A stretch of 64,000 nt of DNA from CAKZKT01 sp034434235 (GTDB lineage: Bacteria; Chloroflexota; Anaerolineae; CG2-30-64-16), in contig DAOTZV010000088.1 of the NCBI GenBank assembly GCA_034434235.1, positions 1 to 64,000 on the forward strand. The letters are read 5' to 3'. Below, piece after piece: positions 29,335 through 37,380 of the stretch (within the stretch, counting starts at the first letter, position 1; each line of letters begins with the position of its first letter). The position numbers and the translations under genes are program-made. The notes beneath the pieces are model-generated. The model ran no database searches and had not been told where the DNA came from. It saw only the letters and a list, made by a program, of their open reading frames with translations.

Positions 29335-29370
29335 AACGTGAAGCGTAAAACGTAAAGCGTCAAATTTGAC
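29331..29370. repeat. CGTGAAGCGTAAAACG-type repeat at the cydA stop
   Basis: GCGTGAAACGTGAAGCGTAA onwards, ending with the palindrome TCAAATTTGA. It covers the cydA TGA and lies in the 57-base gap before cydB. Related copies: 11377-11460 and 45577-45668. Confidence 0.6.
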
Positions 29371-29391
29371 GTCAGATTTGGGAGGTGCTCT

Positions 29392-30405
29392 ATGGGGCTT
29401 AATACGCTGTGGTTCATCCTGATCGGCGTGTTGTTCACGGGCTTTTTCATCCTGGAAGGGTTCGACTATGGGGTCGGGATCTTGCTGCGGGTGTTGGGCA
29501 AGAACGACGAGGAGCGCCGCGCGATCATCAACACCATCGGCCCGGTCTGGGACGCCAATGAGGTGTGGCTGTTGACGGCCGGCGGCGCGATGTTCGCGGC
29601 GTTTCCGAACTGGTACGCCACGCTCTTCAGCGGCTTCTATCTGGCGCTGTTTCTGATGTTGGCCGCGCTGATCGTGCGCGGGGTGGCGTTCGAGTTTCGC
29701 TCCAAGGATCAGCATCCGCGCTGGCGCGATCTGTGGGATTGGGCCATCGCGGTCGGCAGCTTCGTGCCCGCGCTGCTGTGGGGCGTGGCGATGAGCAACA
29801 TCGTCCGCGGGGTTCCCATTGACGCCAAAATGCAGTACGTCGGCGGCTTCTTCAACCTGTTGAACCCCTACGCCCTGCTCGGCGGGGTGGCCGGCCTGGG
29901 CGTCTTCACCCTCCACGGCGCGCTCTTCCTGGCCCTGCGCACCGACGGCGAGGTGCGCCGCCGGGCCGAGGCGCTGGCGAATCGCCTGTGGCCGATCGTG
30001 CTGATCGTGGGCGCGGCGACCGTGGTCGCCAGCTACTTCGCCACCGACATCTTCCAGCGGCTGGGGGTCAACCCCGGCATCAGCGCGCTGGGCGCCGGCG
30101 CGGCCTTTCTGATCGGCGGCTGGTTGATCCGGCAGGGTCGCTTCGGCTGGGCCTTCGCCATGACCGCCCTGACCATCGCGCTGACGGTCGTGACTACCTT
30201 CCGCGGGCTCTATCCGCGCGTGATGGTCTCCAGCCTTAACCCCGACTGGAGCCTGACGATCACGAACGCGTCCTCGTCGCCTTACACGTTGCAGGTGATG
30301 ACGATCGTCGCGCTGATCTTCGTGCCCATCGTGCTGGCCTACCAGGCGTGGAACTATTGGGTCTTCCGCGCCCGGATCACCGGCAAAAGCGCGCTGAAGT
30401 ATTAA
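29392..30405 (+). CDS. cydB: Cytochrome bd oxidase subunit II
   Basis: A 337-residue membrane subunit with about eight TM helices. It begins LNTLWFILIGVLFTGFFILEGFDYGVG and has the conserved GPVWDANEVWLLTAGGAMFAAFP region near 51-73. It pairs with CydA. GGGAGG lies upstream of the ATG. It is separated from the fused cydDC gene by a strong hairpin, so transcription downstream may be reduced. Confidence 0.95.
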   Translation: MGLNTLWFILIGVLFTGFFILEGFDYGVGILLRVLGKNDEERRAIINTIGPVWDANEVWLLTAGGAMFAAFPNWYATLFSGFYLALFLMLAALIVRGVAFEFRSKDQHPRWRDLWDWAIAVGSFVPALLWGVAMSNIVRGVPIDAKMQYVGGFFNLLNPYALLGGVAGLGVFTLHGALFLALRTDGEVRRRAEALANRLWPIVLIVGAATVVASYFATDIFQRLGVNPGISALGAGAAFLIGGWLIRQGRFGWAFAMTALTIALTVVTTFRGLYPRVMVSSLNPDWSLTITNASSSPYTLQVMTIVALIFVPIVLAYQAWNYWVFRARITGKSALKY

Positions 30406-30416
30406 GCCCGGTTTCA

Positions 30417-30448
30417 CGTGCCAGGCGCTTTGGCAAGCGCCTGGCACG
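30417..30448. repeat. CGTGCCAGGC hairpin between cydB and cydDC
   Basis: CGTGCCAGGCGCTT (30417-30430), loop TGGC, AAGCGCCTGGCACG (30435-30448): a perfect 14-bp stem. It shares its CGTGCCAGGC arm with the ~110-bp elements at 12085 and 43526. Confidence 0.8.
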
Positions 30449-30461
30449 CAGGTGACGGGAA

Positions 30462-33400
30462 ATGGCGCGCTTCTTCGATCGGCGGCTCCTCCAGCAGGCG
30501 CGGGCGGAACGGCTGGGCCTTGCCCTGACGGTGGCCCTCGGCGCGCTCGGCGGCGCGGCGACGGTCGGCCAGGCGTTCGCGCTGAGCCGGGCCGTGGACG
30601 GCGCTTTCCTCGCCGGGCTCGACCTGGCGGGCGTGTGGCCCTGGTTGCGCGGGTTGCTCGCGCTGACCGTGTTGCGCGCCGGGGCGTCGTGGGGGGCCGA
30701 GGTCGCGGCCGGTCGGGTGGCCGCGCGGGTCAAGAGCGCGCTGCGCGAACGGCTGCTTCGCCACATCCTGGCCGGCGGCCCGGCCTACACGCAGGGCGAG
30801 CGCACCGGCGAGCTCGTCAATACCGCGACCGAAGGGGTGGAGGCGCTCGACGCTTATTTCAGCCAATACCTGCCCCAGGTCGCGCTGGCGGCAATCGTCC
30901 CCCTCATCTTCCTGGCCTTCGTCTTTCCGGCCGATCCGCTTTCGGGCCTGGTGCTGCTGGTCACCGCGCCCCTCATCCCCCTGTTCATGATGCTGATCGG
31001 CAGCGTGGCCGATACGCTCACGCGGCGCCAGTGGACCGAGCTGAGCCGCATGAGCGCGCACTTCCTCGACGTGCTCCAGGGGTTGACCACCCTCAAGCTG
31101 TTCGGCCGCAGCCGGGAACAGATCGCGGTCATCCGGCAGATCACCGACCGGCATCGGGACGCGACGCTGCAGGTGTTGCGCGTGGCGTTCCTGTCGGCGC
31201 TGGTGCTGGAGATGGTCGGCACCATCAGCACGGCCATCGTCGCGGTCGAGATCGGCCTGCGCCTGCTCTACGGCAAGATGGCGTTTCAACAGGCGTTCTT
31301 CGTGCTGATCCTGGCGCCGGAGTTCTATCTGCCGTTGCGCCTGTTGGGGACGCGCTTCCACGCGGGCATCGCCGGCGTCACGGCCGCGCGGCGGATCTTC
31401 GAGGTGTTGGACGCCGGCGATGGCGAGGCACGCTCGCCGGCCGATCATCCTTCCCCGAACAGCGCCCCCGCGTCCGCGCGCGTCCATGTGCGCCTGCGCG
31501 ATGTGAGCTACATCTACCCCGGCCGCGACCGGCCGGCGCTCGAGCGCGTCTCGCTGGAGATCGCGCCGGGGGAGAAGGTGGCCCTGATCGGCCCGGTCGG
31601 CGCGGGCAAGAGCACGATTGCCGCGCTGTTGCTCGGCTTCATCCGGCCGACGGCAGGTCGGGTCGAATTTGCATGGCCCGACGGCCGGCCGATGGAGGCG
31701 CCGAACGGCCGGCCGGCCATCGCGTGGGTGCCCCAGGCGCCCTATCTGTTCAACGCCTCGGTCGCCGACAACATCCGGCTCGGCCGGCCCGACGCCACGC
31801 TCGAGGAGGTGCGGCGGGCCGCCATCGCCGCCCGCGCCGATACGTTCATCCGCAGCCTGCCGCAAGGCTACGATACGATCATCGGCGAGCGCGGCAATCG
31901 GCTCAGCGCGGGCCAGGCGCAGCGGCTCGCGCTGGCGCGCGCGTTCCTGCTCGACGCGGCGCTGGTGATCCTGGACGAGCCGACCGCCCACCTGGATGCC
32001 GACACCGAGGCCGAGGTGCAGGCGTCGGTCGAGCGACTGCTGGAGGGCCGCAGCGCGCTGATCATCGCCCACCGCCTGAACACGGTGCGCCACGCCGATC
32101 GCATCGTGGTGCTGGACGGCGGCCGCGTGACGCATTCACCCCTCCCCCGACCCCTCCCCTACGCGGGGAGGGGCGAAGCGGATGCATCTCCCCCTCCCTC
32201 GCAGGGAGGGGGCCGGGGGGCAGGTGATGCACAGAACAGGGGCCGGGGGGCAGGTGATGCGCAGCGCGAGGGCCGATGGGCAGGGACGGTGGGCCTCCGC
32301 CTGCTCGCGTTCCTGGCGCCGTCGTGGCCGTGGGTGGCCCTTTCCATCCTCCTCGGCTTTCTGACGGTTGCCAGCAGCATCGGCTTGCTGGCCACTTCCG
32401 CCTGGATCATCGCCATGGCCGCGCTGCGGCCTTCGGTGGCCGTGCTCCAGGTCGCCATCGTCGGCGTCCGCTTCTTCGGCATCAGTCGCGGTCTCCTTCG
32501 CTACGCCGAACGGCTCGTGTCGCACCAGGTGACCTTCCGCGTGTTGGCGCAGATCCGCACCTGGTTCTATGCGGCCATCGAGCCGCTGGCGCCGGCGCGG
32601 CTTGCCGGCCGGCACAGCGGCGATCTGTTGAGCCGCATCGTGGCCGACATCGGCACGCTCGAACACTTCTTCATCCGCGCCGTCGCGCCGCCCGCGATCG
32701 CGCTGTTGACCATCGCGTTGACCGCGGTCATCCTGGGCAGCTACGACGGCCGGCTGATCTGGCCGGCGGTGAGCTTCCTGCTGTTCACCGGCTTCCTCGC
32801 GCCGTGGTTCACGCTGGCGCTGGCGCGGCGGCCGGGCCGCCGGCTGGCCGAACAGCGCGCCGCGTTGAACGCGCGGCTGGTAGACGGCATCCAGGGCGCG
32901 GCCGATCTGATCGCGTTCCGCGCCGCCGACCGCATGGTCGCGGCGCTGCGCGGCCAGAGCGACGCGCTCGGCCGCACGCAGATCCAACTGGCCGGGCTCT
33001 CCGGCTTCAGCGCCGCGCTCGGCATCCTCTGCACCTGGCTGGCGGTGATCGCGGTGTTGGCGACCGCCATCCCCCTGGCAACGGCGGGCCGGCTGGCGGG
33101 GGTGGATCTGGCGGTGTTGGCCCTGGCGACCGGCGCCAGCTTCGAGGCGGTGTTGCCGCTGCCGTTGGCCGCGCAGTATCTGGCGAACAGCCTGGCCGCG
33201 GGCCGACGGCTCTTCGAGCTGGCGGATGGGGGGATGCAAACCTCAGGGGATGGCGTGGCCGGGAAAAGGACCGTTGCTTCTTCTCCGGCCGGAAAGAAAG
33301 CAGAGAGCTCGGGAACGCTCGTCAAGGCGCCGGCGCCAGGTGCTCTTCCCTATGCCGCGGGAAGCCGGCCGCCCGCCGTGCACTTTCGCGACGTCGTCCT

Positions 33401-34124
33401 GCGCTACGCCCCCGACCGGCCGCCCGCGCTCGCCGGCGTCACCTTCGACGTGCCGGCCGGCAGCACGGTGGCCGTCGTGGGGCCGAGCGGCGCGGGAAAG
33501 ACCTCGCTGATCAACGCGTTGTTGCGTTTCTGGGATTACGAGGCCGGCGAGATCACGATAGACGGCCGGGAGATCCGCGCTCTGGATGAAGAAGCGGTGC
33601 GCGGCCTGTGCGGCGTGGTGGCGCACGATCCGCACCTGTTCAACATGACCGTGCGCGACAACCTGCGCCTGGCGCGGCCCGAAGCCACGCAAGAGGAGAT
33701 CGAGGCCGCGGCGCGGGCGGCCGGCATCCACGACTTCATCGCCTCGTTGCCGCAGGGCTACGACACCTGGATCGGCGAAGGGGGCGCCCGCTTGAGCGGC
33801 GGCCAACGCCAGAAGCTCGCCCTCGCCCGCGCGGTGTTGAAGGGCGCCCCCCTTCTCATCCTCGACGAGCCGACCGCGCACCTGGACGCGCAGACCGAAG
33901 GGGAAGTGGCCGCCGGCCTGGAGCGGATCAAGCCGGGCCGCACGACGATCGTCATCACCCACCGCCCCCTCTTCGCCGAGACCGCCGATCAGGTCGTGGT
34001 GATCGCCGACGGCCGGGTGACAGATCGCGGCCGCCATGCCGACCTGCTGGAGCGCTGTCGGCTATATCGGGAGCTGATGGACGCCGAACCGCCTCGCTAT
34101 GTCCCGCCTCCGATCGGCGGATAG
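30462..34124 (+). CDS. cydDC: CydD-CydC fusion: ABC exporter of thiols for cytochrome bd assembly
   Basis: A single 1220-residue frame holding both half-transporters. Residues 1-330 are the CydD membrane domain and 340-560 its ATPase (Walker A GPVGAGKST near 376, signature LSAGQ, Walker B LVILDEPTAHLD). Residues about 558-610 are a Pro/Gly/Arg-rich linker. From about 612 the CydC membrane domain follows (FGISRGLLRYAERLVSHQVTFR) and then a second ATPase (GPSGAGKTS near 1006, LSGGQRQK, LLILDEPTAHLD). In Escherichia coli the two are separate proteins that export cysteine and glutathione needed for bd oxidase assembly. The linker DNA is made of GC-rich hairpins that look like an extragenic repeat. 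It follows cydB at 56 bases, and its 3' end overlaps the convergent ThiS-like gene by 28 bases. Confidence 0.93.
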   Translation: MARFFDRRLLQQARAERLGLALTVALGALGGAATVGQAFALSRAVDGAFLAGLDLAGVWPWLRGLLALTVLRAGASWGAEVAAGRVAARVKSALRERLLRHILAGGPAYTQGERTGELVNTATEGVEALDAYFSQYLPQVALAAIVPLIFLAFVFPADPLSGLVLLVTAPLIPLFMMLIGSVADTLTRRQWTELSRMSAHFLDVLQGLTTLKLFGRSREQIAVIRQITDRHRDATLQVLRVAFLSALVLEMVGTISTAIVAVEIGLRLLYGKMAFQQAFFVLILAPEFYLPLRLLGTRFHAGIAGVTAARRIFEVLDAGDGEARSPADHPSPNSAPASARVHVRLRDVSYIYPGRDRPALERVSLEIAPGEKVALIGPVGAGKSTIAALLLGFIRPTAGRVEFAWPDGRPMEAPNGRPAIAWVPQAPYLFNASVADNIRLGRPDATLEEVRRAAIAARADTFIRSLPQGYDTIIGERGNRLSAGQAQRLALARAFLLDAALVILDEPTAHLDADTEAEVQASVERLLEGRSALIIAHRLNTVRHADRIVVLDGGRVTHSPLPRPLPYAGRGEADASPPPSQGGGRGAGDAQNRGRGAGDAQREGRWAGTVGLRLLAFLAPSWPWVALSILLGFLTVASSIGLLATSAWIIAMAALRPSVAVLQVAIVGVRFFGISRGLLRYAERLVSHQVTFRVLAQIRTWFYAAIEPLAPARLAGRHSGDLLSRIVADIGTLEHFFIRAVAPPAIALLTIALTAVILGSYDGRLIWPAVSFLLFTGFLAPWFTLALARRPGRRLAEQRAALNARLVDGIQGAADLIAFRAADRMVAALRGQSDALGRTQIQLAGLSGFSAALGILCTWLAVIAVLATAIPLATAGRLAGVDLAVLALATGASFEAVLPLPLAAQYLANSLAAGRRLFELADGGMQTSGDGVAGKRTVASSPAGKKAESSGTLVKAPAPGALPYAAGSRPPAVHFRDVVLRYAPDRPPALAGVTFDVPAGSTVAVVGPSGAGKTSLINALLRFWDYEAGEITIDGREIRALDEEAVRGLCGVVAHDPHLFNMTVRDNLRLARPEATQEEIEAAARAAGIHDFIASLPQGYDTWIGEGGARLSGGQRQKLALARAVLKGAPLLILDEPTAHLDAQTEGEVAAGLERIKPGRTTIVITHRPLFAETADQVVVIADGRVTDRGRHADLLERCRLYRELMDAEPPRYVPPPIGG
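32135..32264. repeat. GC-rich hairpin repeats inside the cydDC linker
   Basis: CCCCTCCCC (32151-32159) pairs with GGGGAGGGG (32165-32173), and CCCCCTCCCT (32190-32199) pairs with AGGGAGGGGG (32203-32212). A 26-base unit containing GGGGCCGGGGGGCAGGTGAT occurs at 32209-32234 and 32239-32264. This is typical of extragenic repeats but is translated in frame here. Confidence 0.8.
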
Positions 34125-34330
34125 ATCTCGACCCGATCCCCGTCGGCCACGACCGCGCTCTCCAGCGGCGTCAGCCGGCCGTTGACCGTCACGATGGCTA
34201 CTTCGCCGGCCGGCACATGCAGCGCCTCCAGGAGAGACGCCAACGGCACGGCCGCGGCCAGAGGAACCTCTACCCACGCCCGCTTCTGCGGTTCATACCA
34301 GTTGAGATGTCCGCCGAGATGGAGTTCCAT
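34097..34330 (-). CDS. ThiS/MoaD-like sulfur carrier
   Basis: A 77-residue ubiquitin-fold protein ending PIGGGT. MoaD/ThiS proteins end in Gly-Gly, which is thiocarboxylated; here a Thr follows, so either processing is needed or function differs. The core VTVNGRLTPLESAVVADGDRVEIYPPIGG is typical. It lies 16 bases after the aldehyde oxidoreductase gene, and such pairs are common with tungsten-pterin enzymes, suggesting a role in cofactor synthesis. Its 3' end overlaps the convergent cydDC gene by 28 bases. Confidence 0.82.
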   Translation of the reverse strand: MELHLGGHLNWYEPQKRAWVEVPLAAAVPLASLLEALHVPAGEVAIVTVNGRLTPLESAVVADGDRVEIYPPIGGGT

Positions 34331-34346
34331 GGGAATATATGGCGTT

Positions 34347-36248
34347 TTACTGCATTACCTCCGCCGCCCAGCCGATGCCCAGGGCCTCCAGTCGCTCGCG
34401 CGTGGGGCGGGCGGTCTCCGGATCCCAGCCCTTGGCCCGATATAGCGCGGTCAGCGCGGCCTCGAACTCCTCGCGCGACATGCCGATTCCCGCCAGCGCG
34501 CCGCTCTCCAGCGGCTGGAACAGGCGGTCGGGCAACGTATCGTCCTTGCGCGAGAAGCCCTCTCGCACGTTGAAGACGCGCGCCAGGTTGGTGGCCCGCT
34601 CGCCGATGCGCAGCAACTCTTCCTTGTCGAAATCCCAGCCCGAGGCCGCGCGCACCGCCTCCACCACCTCGTCCACCTGGATCAGCGAGCGCGGGGCCGG
34701 GCCGAAGTAGCAGAAGCCGATCGTCTTGCCGAAGCTGCTCCAGTTCTCCAGCCGGGCATACGCCTCGGCCTTGCGCGGGCTCAGCTCGCGCGGGGGAAGC
34801 GGCTCGGCAATGCCGAGCTCGGCCGCGGCCTTGAAGGTGATCGAGTTGGGGTTGGCGTACATCGGATCGTGATAGGCCACCAGGTGATCCGCGCCCCCTT
34901 CGTTGACGGCGTAGCCCAGCCCCACGCCCACCTTGCCGCGCGGCTCGTGCATCGGCAGCTCTTGCCCTTTGACGTGCATGGCGAAATAGCGCGCGTCCCC
35001 GCCGATCACCTCGGCCGCGCGCCGCGTGCCTTCGGCCAACAGGTCGCCGATGCCGCGGCGATGGGCGATCCAATCCACGATCTGGAGCATCGCCTCGGCA
35101 TTGCCGAAGCGCCACTCCGCGCCGCCGGTCTGCTCCGGCGTGATCAGGCCGTGCTCGAAGCACTCCATGGCGAACGCGACGACCGCGCTGGTCGAGATCG
35201 AATCAAGGGTGTAACGACCGCACAGCTCGTTGGCCTTAGCGATGGCCTGCAGGTCGTCAATGCCGCAGTTGGGGCCGAAGCCGCCGATCGTCTCGTATTC
35301 CGGGCCGCCGTAGGCGTCGCTCACCTGATAGCGATCGTTCACCTTCACCTCGCGCTTGCACCGGATGGCGCACGCGTAGCAACTGCGCCGCGCGGTCAAC
35401 AGCTCCTTCTCGTACACTTCCCACTTGATGTTGTCCACCCCTTCGAACGCGCCCTGGCGGAAGTTGCGGGTGGGCAGGATGCCGCCGGCGTTCAGGCCGG
35501 CCACCAGGCCGGGCGTGCCCTTCTCCTGCAGATCCCAGCTCTGCGGATGCTCCTTCACGCGTTTGGCGATGCGCCGGCCGAGCTCGGCCACCGCCTGCGG
35601 GTCGTGCGCGTAATCGCTGTACTTGCCCGTGCCGCGCACCGCGATCCCCTTCAAATTCTTCGAGCCCATCACCGCGCCCATGCCCGAGCGGCCGTTGAAA
35701 TGGCGCAGCTCGTTGATGAGCGCCGCGTAGCGCACCAGGTTCTCGCCGCCGAGGCCGATCTGCAACACGCGCGCCAGCCGGTCGCCCATCTCCTCGCGCA
35801 TGATCGCCTGGGCCTGTTCGGGCTCCTGGCCCCACAGATGTCGGGCATCGCGGATCTCGACCTGGTCGTTTTTGATGGCGAGATAGACCGGATGTTCGGC
35901 GCGGCCGGTGAGGATGATCCCCTCCCAGCCGGCCAGCTTGAGTTCGGGCCCCCAGAAGCCGCCCGCCTCCGATTCGCCGTAAGCGCCGGTGAGGGGCGAC
36001 CGGGCCGCGGCCGTAAAGCGCGTGGCCGTGGAGATCGGCGCGCCGGTGATCAGGCCGTTGACCAACACCAGTACGTTGTTCGGTCCCAGCGGGTCGGTGT
36101 GCGGTGCGAGCTCGCGCAGGAGCAGATAGCCCGCCAACGCCTTGCCGCCCGGGTAAAGCCGGTAGAACGCCTCATCGAAGTGCTCGACGCTGATCGTTCC
36201 GCGGGTCAGGTCGACCCGCAGGAGCTTGCCAGTGCATCCGTAACCCAT
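34347..36248 (-). CDS. aor: Tungsten aldehyde:ferredoxin oxidoreductase family enzyme
   Basis: A 633-residue cytoplasmic AOR-family protein, close to the usual length. The N-terminal pterin-binding domain starts MGYGCTGKLLRVDL. The 4Fe-4S ligands are C290, C293, C297 (CYACAIRC) and C513. Other blocks are RFTAAARSPLTGAYGESEAGG, GGENLVRYAALINELRHFNGRSGMGAVMGSKNLK and GKTIGFCYFGPAP. It oxidises aldehydes to acids with ferredoxin as acceptor. The substrate group (AOR, FOR, WOR) cannot be fixed. The start at 36248 has GGGAGGA ten bases upstream; an in-frame extension beyond it runs into a tandem repeat. Confidence 0.92.
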   Translation of the reverse strand: MGYGCTGKLLRVDLTRGTISVEHFDEAFYRLYPGGKALAGYLLLRELAPHTDPLGPNNVLVLVNGLITGAPISTATRFTAAARSPLTGAYGESEAGGFWGPELKLAGWEGIILTGRAEHPVYLAIKNDQVEIRDARHLWGQEPEQAQAIMREEMGDRLARVLQIGLGGENLVRYAALINELRHFNGRSGMGAVMGSKNLKGIAVRGTGKYSDYAHDPQAVAELGRRIAKRVKEHPQSWDLQEKGTPGLVAGLNAGGILPTRNFRQGAFEGVDNIKWEVYEKELLTARRSCYACAIRCKREVKVNDRYQVSDAYGGPEYETIGGFGPNCGIDDLQAIAKANELCGRYTLDSISTSAVVAFAMECFEHGLITPEQTGGAEWRFGNAEAMLQIVDWIAHRRGIGDLLAEGTRRAAEVIGGDARYFAMHVKGQELPMHEPRGKVGVGLGYAVNEGGADHLVAYHDPMYANPNSITFKAAAELGIAEPLPPRELSPRKAEAYARLENWSSFGKTIGFCYFGPAPRSLIQVDEVVEAVRAASGWDFDKEELLRIGERATNLARVFNVREGFSRKDDTLPDRLFQPLESGALAGIGMSREEFEAALTALYRAKGWDPETARPTRERLEALGIGWAAEVMQ

Positions 36249-36305
36249 GTCGGTCGGTCCTCCCTGTGATGTTGGAAAGTACTCTACAACTTGTGCCGCT
36301 GGCGC

Positions 36306-36478
36306 TGTATCGCAAGCTTCCGCTTGCATTTGTATCGCAAGCTTCAGCTTGCGTTTGTATCGCGAGCTTCAGCTTGCGTTTGTATCGCAAGCTTCCGCTT
36401 GCATTTGTATCGCAAGCTTCCGCTTGCGTTTGTATCGCAAGCTTCAGCTTGCGTTTGTATCGCAAGCTAAAGCTTGCG
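36306..36478. repeat. Seven tandem 25-bp hairpin units
   Basis: Seven head-to-tail units of exactly 25 bases starting at 36306, each with a 6-bp hairpin such as GCAAGCTTCCGCTTGC joined by TTTGTATC-type spacers. The loop varies (TTCC, TTCA, TAAA) while the stem is kept; one unit has GCGAGC, leaving a G-T pair. It lies between the AOR start and the DUF1349 stop and may act in transcript termination or processing. It encodes nothing credible. Confidence 0.92.
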
Positions 36479-36486
36479 GTACAACG

Positions 36487-37101
36487 TCAGTTGCCCGCGC
36501 GCAGGTCCTTCACCGAGCGCGGCTCGATCGTGAAACTGAGGAACTCCACCGTGGTGCCGGGGCCGGCCGGGCATTGCGCCACCAGCCCCACCTTGACCGA
36601 CGCCGGCACCTCCAGCCGAAAAAGGCGCACCATCTGCCAGTGCTTGCCGTCGAGCGCGTAATGCATCCCGAAGACATCTCCCCTGCGAAAGATCTGCAAC
36701 CAGACATCGGGCGCGGTCAGGTTGACGCCGTTGGCGTCGTCCGAATAGTCGCGCGTCACCACGCTGACGATGGCATGGGTGCCGAAGTCGGTGGCCTCGT
36801 AGCACAGCTTGGCCCACTGCCGCATGTCGTGCCGCACCATCAGCGCGCCGGCGTCGTAGTGGGTGACGAAATCGGGCCGCACATGGGCCTGCGCGACGAA
36901 GTCGCCGCCGACATCGGCCCACAGGAACGGCGCATTGTCGGCCGCGTGCGAGCCGTCGGGCGCCTGAAAGTAGTCCACCCTCGCCGGCACCTCCACGCGC
37001 ATCCCGCGGCCGGGCAACGGCTCCCAGCGCAACGGCGGATGGTCCCAGGTCAACAGCCGCGAGGCCAGCGCATCAGGGGTCAGGTTCTGCAACAGGTTCA
37101 T
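36487..37101 (-). CDS. DUF1349 domain protein (concanavalin-like fold)
   Basis: A 204-residue cytoplasmic protein of the DUF1349 group. Typical blocks are FQAPDGSHAADNAPFLWADVGGDF, HYDAGALMVRHDMRQWAKLCYE, VSVVTRDYSDDANG and FRRGDVFGMHYALDGKHWQMVR. The fold is a jelly-roll, so carbohydrate or ligand binding is possible, but the role is unknown. AGGAG lies 10-11 bases before the ATG. The last codons adjoin the 25-bp tandem repeat. Confidence 0.8.
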   Translation of the reverse strand: MNLLQNLTPDALASRLLTWDHPPLRWEPLPGRGMRVEVPARVDYFQAPDGSHAADNAPFLWADVGGDFVAQAHVRPDFVTHYDAGALMVRHDMRQWAKLCYEATDFGTHAIVSVVTRDYSDDANGVNLTAPDVWLQIFRRGDVFGMHYALDGKHWQMVRLFRLEVPASVKVGLVAQCPAGPGTTVEFLSFTIEPRSVKDLRAGN

Positions 37102-37133
37102 GGGGGACGATTCTCCTTGTCATGTCGGCTCAT

Positions 37134-37164
37134 GCGCCGTGCGTCGTCGGGCGACGCACGGCGC
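37134..37164. terminator. Hairpin upstream of the DUF1349 gene
   Basis: GCGCCGTGCGTCG (37134-37146), loop TCGGG, CGACGCACGGCGC (37152-37164): a perfect 13-bp stem. The rest of the 37102-37380 gap holds the pbp promoter region and nothing coding. Confidence 0.55.
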
Positions 37165-37312
37165 GCCATGAAAAAGCTCGAAGCTTCACGCACCCCCTCG
37201 TGAGCGGAGGCACATCCACCATGCGCATTATACCGCGCGGCGGGCCAGGCGCCAAACGTTCCGCCAACAAACGACCGGCGGCTTTTGCCAAACGTCCCGT
37301 TTTCTGCTAACA

Positions 37313-37353
37313 TATAATCTCCGGTTGCGGGGGGTGAAAGATGCACCCCCCGC
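37313..37353 (+). promoter_or_regulatory. -10 box and attenuator-like hairpin before the PBP gene
   Basis: TATAAT at 37313-37318 is followed by GCGGGGGGTG (37327-37336), a 7-base loop, CACCCCCCGC (37344-37353) and CATTTTG. A terminator-like hairpin directly after a promoter and 28 bases before the ATG suggests attenuation, or it may be shared with the opposite strand. No good -35 box was found. Confidence 0.5.
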
Positions 37354-37380
37354 CATTTTGCTTGACAGGTCAGAAGTGTC

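Noticed and set aside
32182..33589. Separate cydC start or frameshifted second gene within the cydDC region
   Set aside because: The frame is continuous from 30462 to 34124 and CydC homology is in that frame; other frames here give only Arg/Ala-rich shadow sequence.
36306..36478. Possible CRISPR array
   Set aside because: The units are contiguous 25-mers with nearly identical content and no unique spacers of 30 bases or so; no cas genes are nearby.
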